From an uncultured Prevotellaceae bacterium (lineage in GTDB: Bacteria; Bacteroidota; Bacteroidia; Bacteroidales; Muribaculaceae), in assembly GCA_900317325.1 (NCBI GenBank), contig ONGE01000009.1:1-64000 (forward strand): 64,000 bases of DNA. Reading direction: 5' to 3'. Of the stretch, positions 1-7,595 are shown in pieces (the stretch's first letter is position 1; each line of letters begins with the position of its first letter). Below the pieces are notes generated by a model, which was given only the letters and a program-made list of their open reading frames with translations, did not search any database and was not told the origin of the DNA. The position numbers and the translations under genes were made by a program.

Positions 1-66
1 CTCGACTTGCATGTGTTAAGCCTGTCGCTAGCGTTCATCCTGAGCCAGGATCAAACTCTTCGTTGT
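1..66 (-). rRNA. rrs: 16S ribosomal RNA, 5' end only (partial)
   Basis: The reverse complement contains the universal 16S start AGAGTTTGATCCTGGCTCAG followed by GATGAACGCTAGCGACAGGC and the conserved ACACATGCAAGTCGAG. Aligning to the E. coli numbering of GAAGAGTTTG (G6 onward) puts nucleotide 1 near position 66. Only the first 66 nucleotides are inside the window; the rRNA operon runs off the left edge. The GATGAACGCTAGC wording is the form usual in Bacteroidota. Confidence 0.97.
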
Positions 67-312
67 TGTATTATCGTCTCTTCTTTTTCAAGAATATAAA
101 TGAAAACGCAACACGCTTGAAAATCCAGTTCTAGTTTCCTGGCCTCTGATCAGGTTGAATCTCGTATTCTTACTGCCTGTGTACATCGTCATGAATGACT
201 TGGAATCGACGGGAACAACTGTTACATTGTCCCTTGTTCTCTTGTACTACTCGTTGCTGCAAACATGTCAAAGAGCTATTGTTTAGCGCCACACCTGTGG
301 CGAAAAGCGGTG

Positions 313-343
313 CAAAGGTACTGCCATTTTTGAAACTGGCAAA
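313..343 (-). promoter_or_regulatory. rRNA operon promoter (Bacteroidota -33/-7 type)
   Basis: On the minus strand TTTG (343-340) is followed after 19 bases by TACCTTTG (320-313), an excellent match to the Bacteroidota primary sigma consensus TTTG-N19-TAnnTTTG. Transcription would start near 306, giving an rRNA leader of about 240 bases before 16S. This explains the gene-free stretch 67-394: it is leader plus promoter. The start site is inferred, not observed. Confidence 0.8.
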
Positions 344-394
344 TTTTTTAGCAACTTTTTTTCATCGAAGTTATTAACAATTTTGCAAAAACAT

Positions 395-427
395 AAACCA
401 ATCACCTATTAACCAGGCGATTGGTTT
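395..427 (-). terminator. Hairpin terminator after the DUF1460 gene
   Basis: Arms 395-407 and 415-427 pair over 13 bases on the minus strand (one G-U pair) around a 7-base loop and are followed by a short T-rich tail. It lies between the end of the DUF1460 gene and the rRNA promoter, so it probably keeps that transcript out of the rRNA operon. Between 428 and 511 only A/T-rich and AAAA-GCCG-rich sequence is seen. Confidence 0.6.
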
Positions 428-511
428 AAGAAAAAATTTTTTCAAAAAAATGATATTTTTTTTGGTTTTGCCGAAAAAACCGGGGAAAAAGCCGAAAAAA
501 GGAGTTGATGT

Positions 512-1396
512 TTACTGCATCATGCGATAGACGCGGATGCCGATATTGGACTTGGACCGTTCAAGGTATTTGAACAAGGGTTTGGCCTCCAGCATGACCT
601 TACCACCGGACATTGATGCGTCGAGCAGATAGGGGTCACCCTTCTCATCAACGATGATGATGCCGTTGTGAGACACGTCCAGCCCGTCCATCTTGGTGAC
701 CAGCGAAATGAAATCGCCCGAGCGCAGTGCCGCCTTCACCCCCTTATCGTTGAGCCAGGAGCGCTTGAGATAGGGATAGCGATGGTTGCGCAACTCATAG
801 CGACGAATCTTCTCGACCATGGCCGAGTCGTTCTTGAGCTGGCGATACTGATCGGGATGCTTGGTCATGTAGTCGATGTTCTTTATCATGTAGTCGGCAT
901 GCGGCAGGTCAGGGGTGATCTCCTGCAAGTTGCCGCGCATGTGGTTATCGATGATCCACTCGCTCATGTAATGGATGCGGCTGGAGTAGTCGCCCATCTT
1001 GCCACCACGGTAGCGCACGTTCTCGATGTTGGCGGCAAAGTCGCGCCACGAGTACCGCTGCTGGAGCGTGGCACGCGTCAAAGCGTACAGGGTCTCGATA
1101 AACGTGAGGCAATCCAGCTCGTGGATGTTGATGGTGAGCATCTCCTCATCGCCCTCCAAGGTGTGGGCCACGTAGGGCGTTCCCAGCAGCTGGCGGGCAT
1201 AGAACTCTACGAGGGCATTGGCGTCGGTGATATTGGATTCGTAGCCCTTCATCAATAATTGGTTGATCACAGTGGTGTCGCTATCGCAGTGGAAACGCAT
1301 CTGCGCTGTGGTAGCTGCCTGGGCCACTTGCTGGGCGGGTTGCTTGGGAGCACAAGCCACCAGCAGGACGAACATCAAGAATAAGAATTTTTTCAT
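512..1396 (-). CDS. DUF1460 family lipoprotein (NlpC/P60-like amidase)
   Basis: 294 residues. The N-terminus is a lipoprotein signal with lipobox LLVACA (Cys15), so the protein is probably anchored in the envelope. The stretch HELDCLTFIETLYAL near residue 92 carries the conserved Cys of DUF1460, a family structurally related to NlpC/P60 cysteine peptidases and annotated as N-acetylmuramoyl-L-alanine amidase-like; the later DVSHNGIII motif supplies the expected His. A role in peptidoglycan or muropeptide cleavage is inferred from the family, not shown for this protein. A TAATTTTG -7 element lies just upstream (1433-1426) but no good -33 is seen. Monocistronic, ending in the hairpin at 395-427. 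Confidence 0.85.
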   Translation of the reverse strand: MKKFLFLMFVLLVACAPKQPAQQVAQAATTAQMRFHCDSDTTVINQLLMKGYESNITDANALVEFYARQLLGTPYVAHTLEGDEEMLTINIHELDCLTFIETLYALTRATLQQRYSWRDFAANIENVRYRGGKMGDYSSRIHYMSEWIIDNHMRGNLQEITPDLPHADYMIKNIDYMTKHPDQYRQLKNDSAMVEKIRRYELRNHRYPYLKRSWLNDKGVKAALRSGDFISLVTKMDGLDVSHNGIIIVDEKGDPYLLDASMSGGKVMLEAKPLFKYLERSKSNIGIRVYRMMQ

Positions 1397-1782
1397 CGTT
1401 GACTTGTTTAGGTTGATTCAAAGCACAAAATTACAAAAAATCTCATTCAAGCCCCCACCCAAGCCATATTTTTGATTCTATTAGCGCCAGCCAAGAACAA
1501 CGAAGATATTATTGGTTCGAAGAACCGATTTCAATAAGAAACTGCCGAAGATCGTCTTCGACCCGACCAGCCTCTTCGTGACAAAAGCCAAACCATGATT
1601 CAAAAAGAAACCAATACTTGTTTTGCGCGCACAGATAATATTTTTTAGATAATTATAATATACTAATCTTTTGATGATTAAAATATATAATATTATTTTT
1701 ATTATATATAATGTATATAAAAAGGCAGGCGACCCGCATTGAGTCGCCTGTCCATATACCATGACTAAGTAAAAGTCGGGTT
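1397..1782. other. Gene-free interval between DUF1460 and amylase genes
   Basis: The left part (1400-1450) holds the DUF1460 promoter region. The middle (1480-1600) has two short inverted repeats, GGTTC-GAA-GAACC near 1513 and CGAAGA-TCG-TCTTCG near 1543. From 1630 to 1720 it is almost pure A/T. The amylase terminator ends it. A 93-codon open frame on the minus strand (1762-1481) crosses the terminator and the A/T stretch, has no family features, and is not called. Confidence 0.6.
1719..1753 (-). terminator. Rho-independent terminator of the amylase gene
   Basis: On the minus strand the arms CAGGCGAC and GTCGCCTG (1750-1743 and 1733-1726) form a perfect 8-bp GC-rich stem extended by GG/CC, loop of about 9 bases, followed directly by TTTTT. 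It sits 30 bases after the stop codon of the amylase gene. Confidence 0.85.
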
Positions 1783-4700
1783 TCAGATCTGATTCATCAC
1801 CATGTTGATCAGTGCAGTGACGTCGGTGACGGTGATGTCCTTGTCGCCGGTGATATCGGCATTCACCTCATTAAATACCAGAGGTCGGCTGCCCATCATG
1901 TAATTGATCAAGGTGGTCACGTCAACGATGTTCACCACACCGTCGTCGTTCACATCACCCAGCAGCCCGGGCTGCAACGTCTCGGTTGCGCTGATGATGT
2001 AAAGTTCCCACTTGCCGCTCACGGGCGAATGCTCGGCGTCATCGGGGCTGACGCCAGCCAGCAGAGGCTGATTGCCAGCAAGGGCCCTGACGATGCCCGT
2101 CAACGAGTAACCGTAATTCTCGCGAATCGTGTTCTGTGGGTCGAAGGATGTCATATCCTCCCAATAACCCTGCTTGACAGTCGCCATGAACGCGCCGGGC
2201 AGATTCTCGCTGTTGAAGTCGCCCTCGCTCTTGGGAACGGCCATGACAAAGGTGGAGTCATTGATCTGTTCACGGCAGATGGCATCCACGACCTCGACAT
2301 ACTCCTGGGGCTTGGGCTCAACCATGAAATACTCGGCCTGCTCAACGAAATTGGCGGGCATGAAGGTATTGGGAGTGTAAGGCGACTCGCTGGTGGGAAC
2401 AGGGCTGACGCGCAACTCAATCGTGGGATTATCGCGGTCGGTGAGCGTACCGATCACAGTCTGTCCCAACAGCAGGTGCCCCTCGGCTGCAACGGGCTCT
2501 TTAAGGATGAGTTGAGCCCAGTTGCTCTGATCATAATCCACACCAGCGGTCGATTCCGGCACCGGCAGCGACTGCGTGTTGCAGCTGGGATTGACGGCAT
2601 CGCCGTTCTCGTCCTTCACCCACAGCCACTCGCCCTGGTTGTTCATGCGCACGCCGGTCAGGTCGTTGGCGACAACATACTCCTTGCCCACCTCGCCCTT
2701 GCTGACAATATCGGCAAGCGACATCACATTGCTCTTGACAACACCCACCAGACCGTTGGCATTGTAGTAGCCGCCGTTGACGAAGGCAAAGTCGGCAGTC
2801 TGTGACCACGTATTGCCGTTGTCGTTGAAAATCACGTTGGCGGGCTTCTCGGTGAGGTCACCATTGTAAACCCAACGATAGACGGTGTTTCCGTTAGGAG
2901 CCACACCGACGGGCGAGCCGAGCGATTCGCCGGGCCAGCTGCTGCCGGTGTAAATCGTCCATTGGTTATATGCCCAGATGTGAGGATCGGCATAGCCGGT
3001 GCTGTTCTCGAAGTAGCAATAGGTCACATCATCGCCCAGACTGATGGCACACGACGGCAGGGTCACGGACTCAGGAGTCACGACATGGGTGTAACCCGAA
3101 TAGCCGTCATAGGTGAAGTAATGATCGCCCGGTGACAGTCTCTCGATGTTTGACGTCTGAGCACCGTTACCGTTGTTGAAGATGATGTTGAGCGACGGGG
3201 CGTCCTGTGAATAGTGGTACCATCCCTCATCGTTCTTCTCGGTGAGTTTTGTGCCCGGCCAAGCCACAGGAGCGACATTCTCGCCCCCGATCACTTCCCA
3301 TGCATAGACGTAGAGGTCATTGTCGGCAGCGACGTAGATGTTGACCGTGTTGTTCTTGGTGACGGAATAAGTGCGGGCCACCTGATTGATGACATGACCA
3401 TCCTTGAGCACACCGGCGCGCAGCACGTAGTTGCCCGTGAGCATGAACGTCTCTTCACCTTGATAGGTAACTTGAGTGCCGTTGGTGGCCGAAGGCTCGG
3501 TGCCGTCGGTGGTATAGACAATAACAGCATCGCTGTTGCTGGCAGTGAGGTGAGCCGTGACGGGCCCCATGTAATCACCGCTCGCCAGATCTGCCGAGAC
3601 AGTAGGATTATAGAGCGCCTGCATGTAGGTCGAAGTCAAATCATGGGCTACACCATCGGCGAAGCTGAAGAACGCGTCGCTGGTGATGCCGTTGATGTCG
3701 GCCGTCTGGGTGGCACCGCTGCCATAGCTCAAGATGATGTTGATCTTGCTGGCCTCGATCGTGGCATGGAGCCATCTCACACCGCCCACAATCACGCTGT
3801 TGGCCTCGTCAAGCTGCCAACCGGGGAAGGGACTGGTAAGCGTATTCTCCTGATCGTCAAAGGCAAACAGGAAGGGTCTGTTGCCACCGTCATACTTCAC
3901 ATAGATCCTGATCTTGCCGTCGTCGGCAGTAGCATCCACCACATATTCACGAGTGACGATGCTGTTGGCACGCACTTGGCCGTTGGCCAGCACGCCCACC
4001 TTGAGGGTCGTGTTCTTGTCGAACGAGAGATTCACGCCAGCGGCATCGGTGATCTGTGCGCTGCCGGGGCCAGGATTCTTGCCATCGGTCGTATAGACCA
4101 GCACGGTGCCCTCGCACGAGGGCTGCACGTTCACGTTGATGGGGGCACTGTAGTTGCCGCTGCTCTTGTCGATGACAGGATAGCCGTACACCAGATCCTG
4201 CTTGACGTTGCCGTCAACCTGGTCGGCCAGCGATGCGGTAATGCTCAATCGGCAGGTTCCCTCATCATTGTGCCACACCTCGCTGAAGCCGTCGGGGACA
4301 CCAGCATTGACAGCCTCGTCGCCCAACTGCAGGTACAAGTCGCCATGCTCGCCCGTCACACGCCAAGCGATACTGTAGGAGCCGATGTCCTCGGGCGCCC
4401 AAGCGGTGCTCTCGTTGGTGATACCGGCGGTGCGGCGCGCCTTGACGAAGCGTGCGATAAGGTCATGCCATCCCGGATGCATAAAGTGGGGATAGAACAG
4501 ACACGGTGTGCCCGGCATCGACAGGATGAAGCAGTTAGCCTCGACAATCTGGTGGTTGACACGGTGCATATAGTTGCTGTTGCTGGCATCGGTCGGCAGG
4601 TCCTTGAACGTGTCGTGGTTGTCGATGAACGTCACAGCATAGCGCTTGAAACGGTAATCCCAGATGAGGCCGTCATTCTTGAGCAGACGGAAACTGTGTC

Positions 4701-5790
4701 CGCTACCGTCGTTGAACGCCTGCCTGATCATTTCCTGCAAGGGGAAGTCAAACGCGGCACTCTGGAAGCCGCCCTCGTCATACACGCCCTTGATCCACGC
4801 CTTGATATCGTCGGATGTCCCCCAGAACTCACCCACCGAGAACGTGGGCCTCACCATCTTGTTGTAATAGGCGAAGTGCTTGGGCTCAAAGCCGCGCGCA
4901 TAGTCGTAGCGGAAACCGATGTAACCCAATTCGTCCTTGAGGTAATTCAGATAGGTAAGGATCTTCTGCTGCGTGGCCGGGCTGTGGTGGTCCACGTCAC
5001 GAGCCCAGGGGCCCTTGCCGGCATCGCCGCCGCAGTCGGTGTTACCGCTGCCCTTGCCGCTCTCGTCATCCCAGCAGATGTCCTTGCACTTGCCGTTCTC
5101 GTCCCATTCCCACTGGATGCTGTAGGTCTTGCCCGTGGTGGGGCCGATAACGTTAATCTCATCAACAAAGTCGGCGGCATTGTCCACCCCACTCCACGTG
5201 CTCAGGCCGCCCTTGTGGTTGGCCACCACATCCTCCATGGCGCCCGTTCCTGCGGCCTTGTAGGCACTGATGAGGTCGATCAGTTCACGCTCGGTGCCGA
5301 AGTAGCTCTTCGGCGTCCAAGTCGTGCCGTTGACGTTGTAGGTCTCGCCGCGGTTATGGTCGAGATAGAACACGGGCACGAAACCCATACAGTCAGGGTT
5401 ATTGATCATGTCACCATAGTGGGTGCACACCCACGAGCCATTGTGGCCTGCACGCCAGGCCTCGCCCTCGGTGGTGAACACGCTCTGGTCAGAGCACACG
5501 GTGGCTCCGCTCTGCGGCAGCCACAACAAGTCGATGAAGGGAGCAATGTTGTCCTTCTGGCTCAACAGGCCGGCCCATGTGGTCACGGGGACAAGCCACT
5601 CGTCGTTCTCGCCCCAATCGGCACCATACATGGTCGCCATCGTTTTGTCAGTCTGCCCGTTGGCCAGGCGGAAACTGTCCCAGAAGAAGCCCTGCAACAC
5701 GACGCCTCCATAATTGGAAGGCCATCCCTGGGCAAAAATTCCCAGCGGCGCTAACAGCGCCCAAACAAACAAGAGTAATTTCTTTTCCAT
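1783..5790 (-). CDS. Large secreted modular alpha-amylase, GH13, with dockerin-like C-terminus
   Basis: 1335 residues, about three times a minimal amylase. A signal peptide (residues 1-20) precedes a GH13 catalytic domain (about 22-500) with the family's three carboxylates in typical motifs: D296 in GFRYDYARG (nucleophile), E321 in SVGEFWG (acid/base) and D393 in FIDNHDT. After it come repeated accessory modules: chitobiase-C-like segments with YTTDGKNP (about 543-600) and YTTDGTEP (about 740-790), and three starch-binding CBM26-like segments with Trp/Tyr and an NNGNGAQT-type end (about 623-703, 813-882, 923-1008). Residues about 1010-1265 are unrecognised. The last 65 residues are two dockerin-like Ca-binding repeats, GDVNDDGVVNIVDVTTLI and ADITGDKDITVTDVTALI. 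It should hydrolyse alpha-1,4-glucan outside the cell or on its surface. Own promoter (5888-5917) and terminator. Domain borders are estimates. Confidence 0.93.
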   Translation of the reverse strand: MEKKLLLFVWALLAPLGIFAQGWPSNYGGVVLQGFFWDSFRLANGQTDKTMATMYGADWGENDEWLVPVTTWAGLLSQKDNIAPFIDLLWLPQSGATVCSDQSVFTTEGEAWRAGHNGSWVCTHYGDMINNPDCMGFVPVFYLDHNRGETYNVNGTTWTPKSYFGTERELIDLISAYKAAGTGAMEDVVANHKGGLSTWSGVDNAADFVDEINVIGPTTGKTYSIQWEWDENGKCKDICWDDESGKGSGNTDCGGDAGKGPWARDVDHHSPATQQKILTYLNYLKDELGYIGFRYDYARGFEPKHFAYYNKMVRPTFSVGEFWGTSDDIKAWIKGVYDEGGFQSAAFDFPLQEMIRQAFNDGSGHSFRLLKNDGLIWDYRFKRYAVTFIDNHDTFKDLPTDASNSNYMHRVNHQIVEANCFILSMPGTPCLFYPHFMHPGWHDLIARFVKARRTAGITNESTAWAPEDIGSYSIAWRVTGEHGDLYLQLGDEAVNAGVPDGFSEVWHNDEGTCRLSITASLADQVDGNVKQDLVYGYPVIDKSSGNYSAPINVNVQPSCEGTVLVYTTDGKNPGPGSAQITDAAGVNLSFDKNTTLKVGVLANGQVRANSIVTREYVVDATADDGKIRIYVKYDGGNRPFLFAFDDQENTLTSPFPGWQLDEANSVIVGGVRWLHATIEASKINIILSYGSGATQTADINGITSDAFFSFADGVAHDLTSTYMQALYNPTVSADLASGDYMGPVTAHLTASNSDAVIVYTTDGTEPSATNGTQVTYQGEETFMLTGNYVLRAGVLKDGHVINQVARTYSVTKNNTVNIYVAADNDLYVYAWEVIGGENVAPVAWPGTKLTEKNDEGWYHYSQDAPSLNIIFNNGNGAQTSNIERLSPGDHYFTYDGYSGYTHVVTPESVTLPSCAISLGDDVTYCYFENSTGYADPHIWAYNQWTIYTGSSWPGESLGSPVGVAPNGNTVYRWVYNGDLTEKPANVIFNDNGNTWSQTADFAFVNGGYYNANGLVGVVKSNVMSLADIVSKGEVGKEYVVANDLTGVRMNNQGEWLWVKDENGDAVNPSCNTQSLPVPESTAGVDYDQSNWAQLILKEPVAAEGHLLLGQTVIGTLTDRDNPTIELRVSPVPTSESPYTPNTFMPANFVEQAEYFMVEPKPQEYVEVVDAICREQINDSTFVMAVPKSEGDFNSENLPGAFMATVKQGYWEDMTSFDPQNTIRENYGYSLTGIVRALAGNQPLLAGVSPDDAEHSPVSGKWELYIISATETLQPGLLGDVNDDGVVNIVDVTTLINYMMGSRPLVFNEVNADITGDKDITVTDVTALINMVMNQI

Positions 5791-5887
5791 AAGCCTAAAA
5801 CAATAAACTATGTTGGTTAATACTGAATTCTACAGTTTATCATAGGGTTCAACGTATCTTGTGACCGAAGAATCATCATTCAAAGTA

Positions 5888-5917
5888 CAAAGATAAGTTG
5901 TTTTGGGATGAAGTCAA
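5888..5917 (-). promoter_or_regulatory. Promoter of the amylase gene
   Basis: Minus-strand TTG (5917-5915), 19-base spacer, TATCTTTG (5895-5888): a full Bacteroidota -33/-7 match. The leader would be about 90 bases. No maltose or starch operator could be recognised. Confidence 0.75.
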
Positions 5918-6007
5918 AGAAATCATTCTCGTTTTTTTAATCAAAATAAACGATTTTGAGGTTTTCTAGTCAAAAAAAATGTGTAATTTAGCAGATTGAA
6001 AAAGAAG

Positions 6008-6619
6008 ATGAAACGACTGTTCATAGCATTGATGGCAATGGCCTTGACGGCTGGCAGCCTGTGGGCCAAGGATGACGAGGTGATTGTGACCCGCCAGCTC
6101 TCGTCGTGGCAACGCGACGCACTGCCCGAGAAGACCATCACCGTGGAGATGAAAGGGCTCACATTCAGCAAGAAAGCCGATGCGGGACTGATTGACGCCA
6201 TCACCCAAGTGATGGACACCATCGCCAACGAGGATTACCAGAACCGCACCTTCGTGCTCTTGCTCGAGGCCAAGGCCGGAGGCGAGGTCACTGTCGCCGC
6301 CCACAGCGACGACATCGTGACCCGCGGCCGTCACGACGCGACCATTTATTACGGTGACATGGAGCACAGGCGCTACCACTTCGTGCTGCTCACGGGCAAG
6401 GAGAACCTGCCGTTGCTGGAACAGACCTTCAAGCGCCAAGGCAAAGTGAAGTTTGTGCAGGAGTTTGAGTTTGTGGACTACCCTACTCCCCGCTACCTCA
6501 CCAACGTCATCAGCCAATGGTCGCCCGACAAGGGCTTCAAGTGGCTCACCGTCATCATCAACGAGGACCCGAGCGGCGAGCGTGATGCCTATGACCTGCC
6601 GGCAAGTAACCAGAAATAA
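6008..6619 (+). CDS. Secreted protein of unknown function
   Basis: 203 residues from ATG 6008. An in-frame TTG at 5996 is possible but adds only MKKK; the ATG gives a clean signal peptide MKRLFIALMAMALTAGSLWA ending in an AxA-type site. The mature part is mixed alpha/beta, without cysteines, membrane segments or a motif I recognise. It contains the tracts QRDALPEKTITVEMKGL and YRHFVLL-like beta strands. The next gene, a cytidylate-kinase-like protein, starts 21 bases downstream, so the two are probably co-transcribed. No function is proposed. Confidence 0.7.
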   Translation: MKRLFIALMAMALTAGSLWAKDDEVIVTRQLSSWQRDALPEKTITVEMKGLTFSKKADAGLIDAITQVMDTIANEDYQNRTFVLLLEAKAGGEVTVAAHSDDIVTRGRHDATIYYGDMEHRRYHFVLLTGKENLPLLEQTFKRQGKVKFVQEFEFVDYPTPRYLTNVISQWSPDKGFKWLTVIINEDPSGERDAYDLPASNQK

Positions 6620-6640
6620 ACCATAACACAAGATAACACG

Positions 6641-7282
6641 ATGAACGAAGACCTTAAAAACAACCGGAATTATGTGATTGCCATCGGACGCCAGTTCGGC
6701 TGCGGTGGCCGTGAGGTGGGTCAGCGCGTGGCCCAGCTGCTCGACATCAACTACTATGACAAGCAGTTGCTGCTCGAAGCGTCAAAGGCAAGCGGCATCA
6801 ATGCCGAGATGTTTGAGGCCGCCGACGAGCGCACGCCCAAGTTCTTCCCCAGCCTGTGGCCGCTGAACCTGGCCATGGCCGGCTCGGCGTTCGTCAGCGA
6901 GATTCCGATGAGCGACGACAACATCTACAAGGCCCAGTGCCAGGTGATGAAAGATCTGGTGGATCGCAAGTCCTGCGTCATCGTGGGGCGCACGGCCGAC
7001 TATGTGCTGCGCGACTACTGCCCCGTCATCAGCGTGTTCCTGCACGCCCCCATCGACGACCGCGTGGCACGCATCATCGAGCGTGGCGACTGTGACACAC
7101 GCGAGGCTGCCGAGAAGCGCGCCGACAAAATAGGCAAGCTGCGCGCCGAGTACTACAACTTCTACACCGACAAGCTGTGGGGCCACGCCGACAGCTACGA
7201 TCTGTGCCTCGACTCCAGCCTGCTGGGCATCGAGGGCACCGCCCAGTTCATCGTCGATTTTGTCAAGCGCCGTATGGGATGA
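6641..7282 (+). CDS. Cytidylate kinase-like family protein
   Basis: 213 residues, cytoplasmic, no signal peptide. The N-terminus YVIAIGRQFGCGGREVG is the P-loop-like signature of the cytidylate-kinase-like family (Cytidylate_kin2), which differs from classic Cmk by lacking GKT. Other family features are YYDKQLL near residue 39, IVGRTADYVL near 110 and the Arg-rich lid ERGDCDTREAAEKRADKIGKLRAEYY (about 147-172). A nucleotide-phosphorylating activity is likely from the family, but the true substrate in Bacteroidota is not established, and it should not be called the housekeeping cmk. It follows the secreted protein gene by 21 bases and ends before a hairpin terminator. Confidence 0.88.
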   Translation: MNEDLKNNRNYVIAIGRQFGCGGREVGQRVAQLLDINYYDKQLLLEASKASGINAEMFEAADERTPKFFPSLWPLNLAMAGSAFVSEIPMSDDNIYKAQCQVMKDLVDRKSCVIVGRTADYVLRDYCPVISVFLHAPIDDRVARIIERGDCDTREAAEKRADKIGKLRAEYYNFYTDKLWGHADSYDLCLDSSLLGIEGTAQFIVDFVKRRMG

Positions 7283-7284
7283 GA

Positions 7285-7310
7285 TTCAAGTTTTGAATTC
7301 AAAACTTGAA
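7285..7310. repeat. 26-bp perfect palindrome
   Basis: The two half sites TTCAAGTTTTGAA and its complement meet at GAATTC (7298) and form a perfect 26-bp palindrome starting 2 bases after the stop codon of the kinase-like gene. No T-run follows, so it is not a standard terminator. It runs into a short GTTTAGA/GTTAGAA hexa-heptamer repeat (7311-7337). Confidence 0.7.
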
Positions 7311-7390
7311 GTTTAGAGTTTAGAGGGTTAGAAGTTAGTGGAAGAGAATTCTTACGGTTTTAGCGTTCTCGACTGCCCCAATTTTCTATA

Positions 7391-7418
7391 AAGGGAAACA
7401 AGAAATACAATGAGCACA
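7391..7418 (+). repeat. Dispersed intergenic repeat, copy 1
   Basis: Core AAACAAGAAATACAAT followed by GAGCACA. The same core followed by AAGCACA recurs at 22957-22985, also 120-180 bases upstream of a rightward gene. Weaker similarity (CCC, TTTC, ATAAA, GG) extends further left in both copies. Confidence 0.6.
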
Positions 7419-7457
7419 AATTTCTGTTAATCAGATTTTTGTGCTTATTATTTTCAT
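7413..7457 (+). terminator. Terminator after the cytidylate-kinase-like gene
   Basis: AGCACAAA (7413-7420) pairs with TTTGTGCT (7438-7445), continued by TCTG/CAGA across a small internal loop; TATTATTTT follows. It overlaps the right part of the dispersed repeat. Confidence 0.6.
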
Positions 7458-7538
7458 GATGTCAGTCGTTCAAGCGATAAATCATCGCGAGGTTGATAGT
7501 TTCGGTGATTTGCAAAACGCTAAATGACGCGCGAAAAC

Positions 7539-7569
7539 TTGTTGTTTTAGGTAATTGTCTGTAACTTTG
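7539..7569 (+). promoter_or_regulatory. Promoter of the first DUF3857 gene
   Basis: TTG at 7539, 20-base spacer, TAACTTTG at 7562-7569. Expected start near 7576 and a 20-base leader to ATG 7596. Confidence 0.7.
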
Positions 7570-7595
7570 CAGCAAAATTTCAATACTTCAACGAC

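Larger units (their letters stand above)
7283..7595. other. Gene-free interval before the DUF3857 genes
   Basis: Contains in order a 26-bp palindrome, short GTTTAGAG-type repeats, a roughly 28-bp sequence repeated near 22957, a terminator hairpin, and the promoter of the next gene. No open reading frame of note. Confidence 0.7.

Noticed and set aside
195-377. 60-codon plus-strand frame in the rRNA leader
   Set aside because: It crosses the rRNA promoter and leader in antisense orientation and has no protein-like features.
1481-1762. 93-codon minus-strand frame
   Set aside because: Runs through the amylase terminator and a nearly pure A/T tract; composition unlike a real protein.
3214-5754. 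Long plus-strand open frame opposite the amylase gene
   Set aside because: It mirrors the codon pattern of the amylase gene; its translation has no signal, domain or repeats, while the minus strand has all GH13 motifs.
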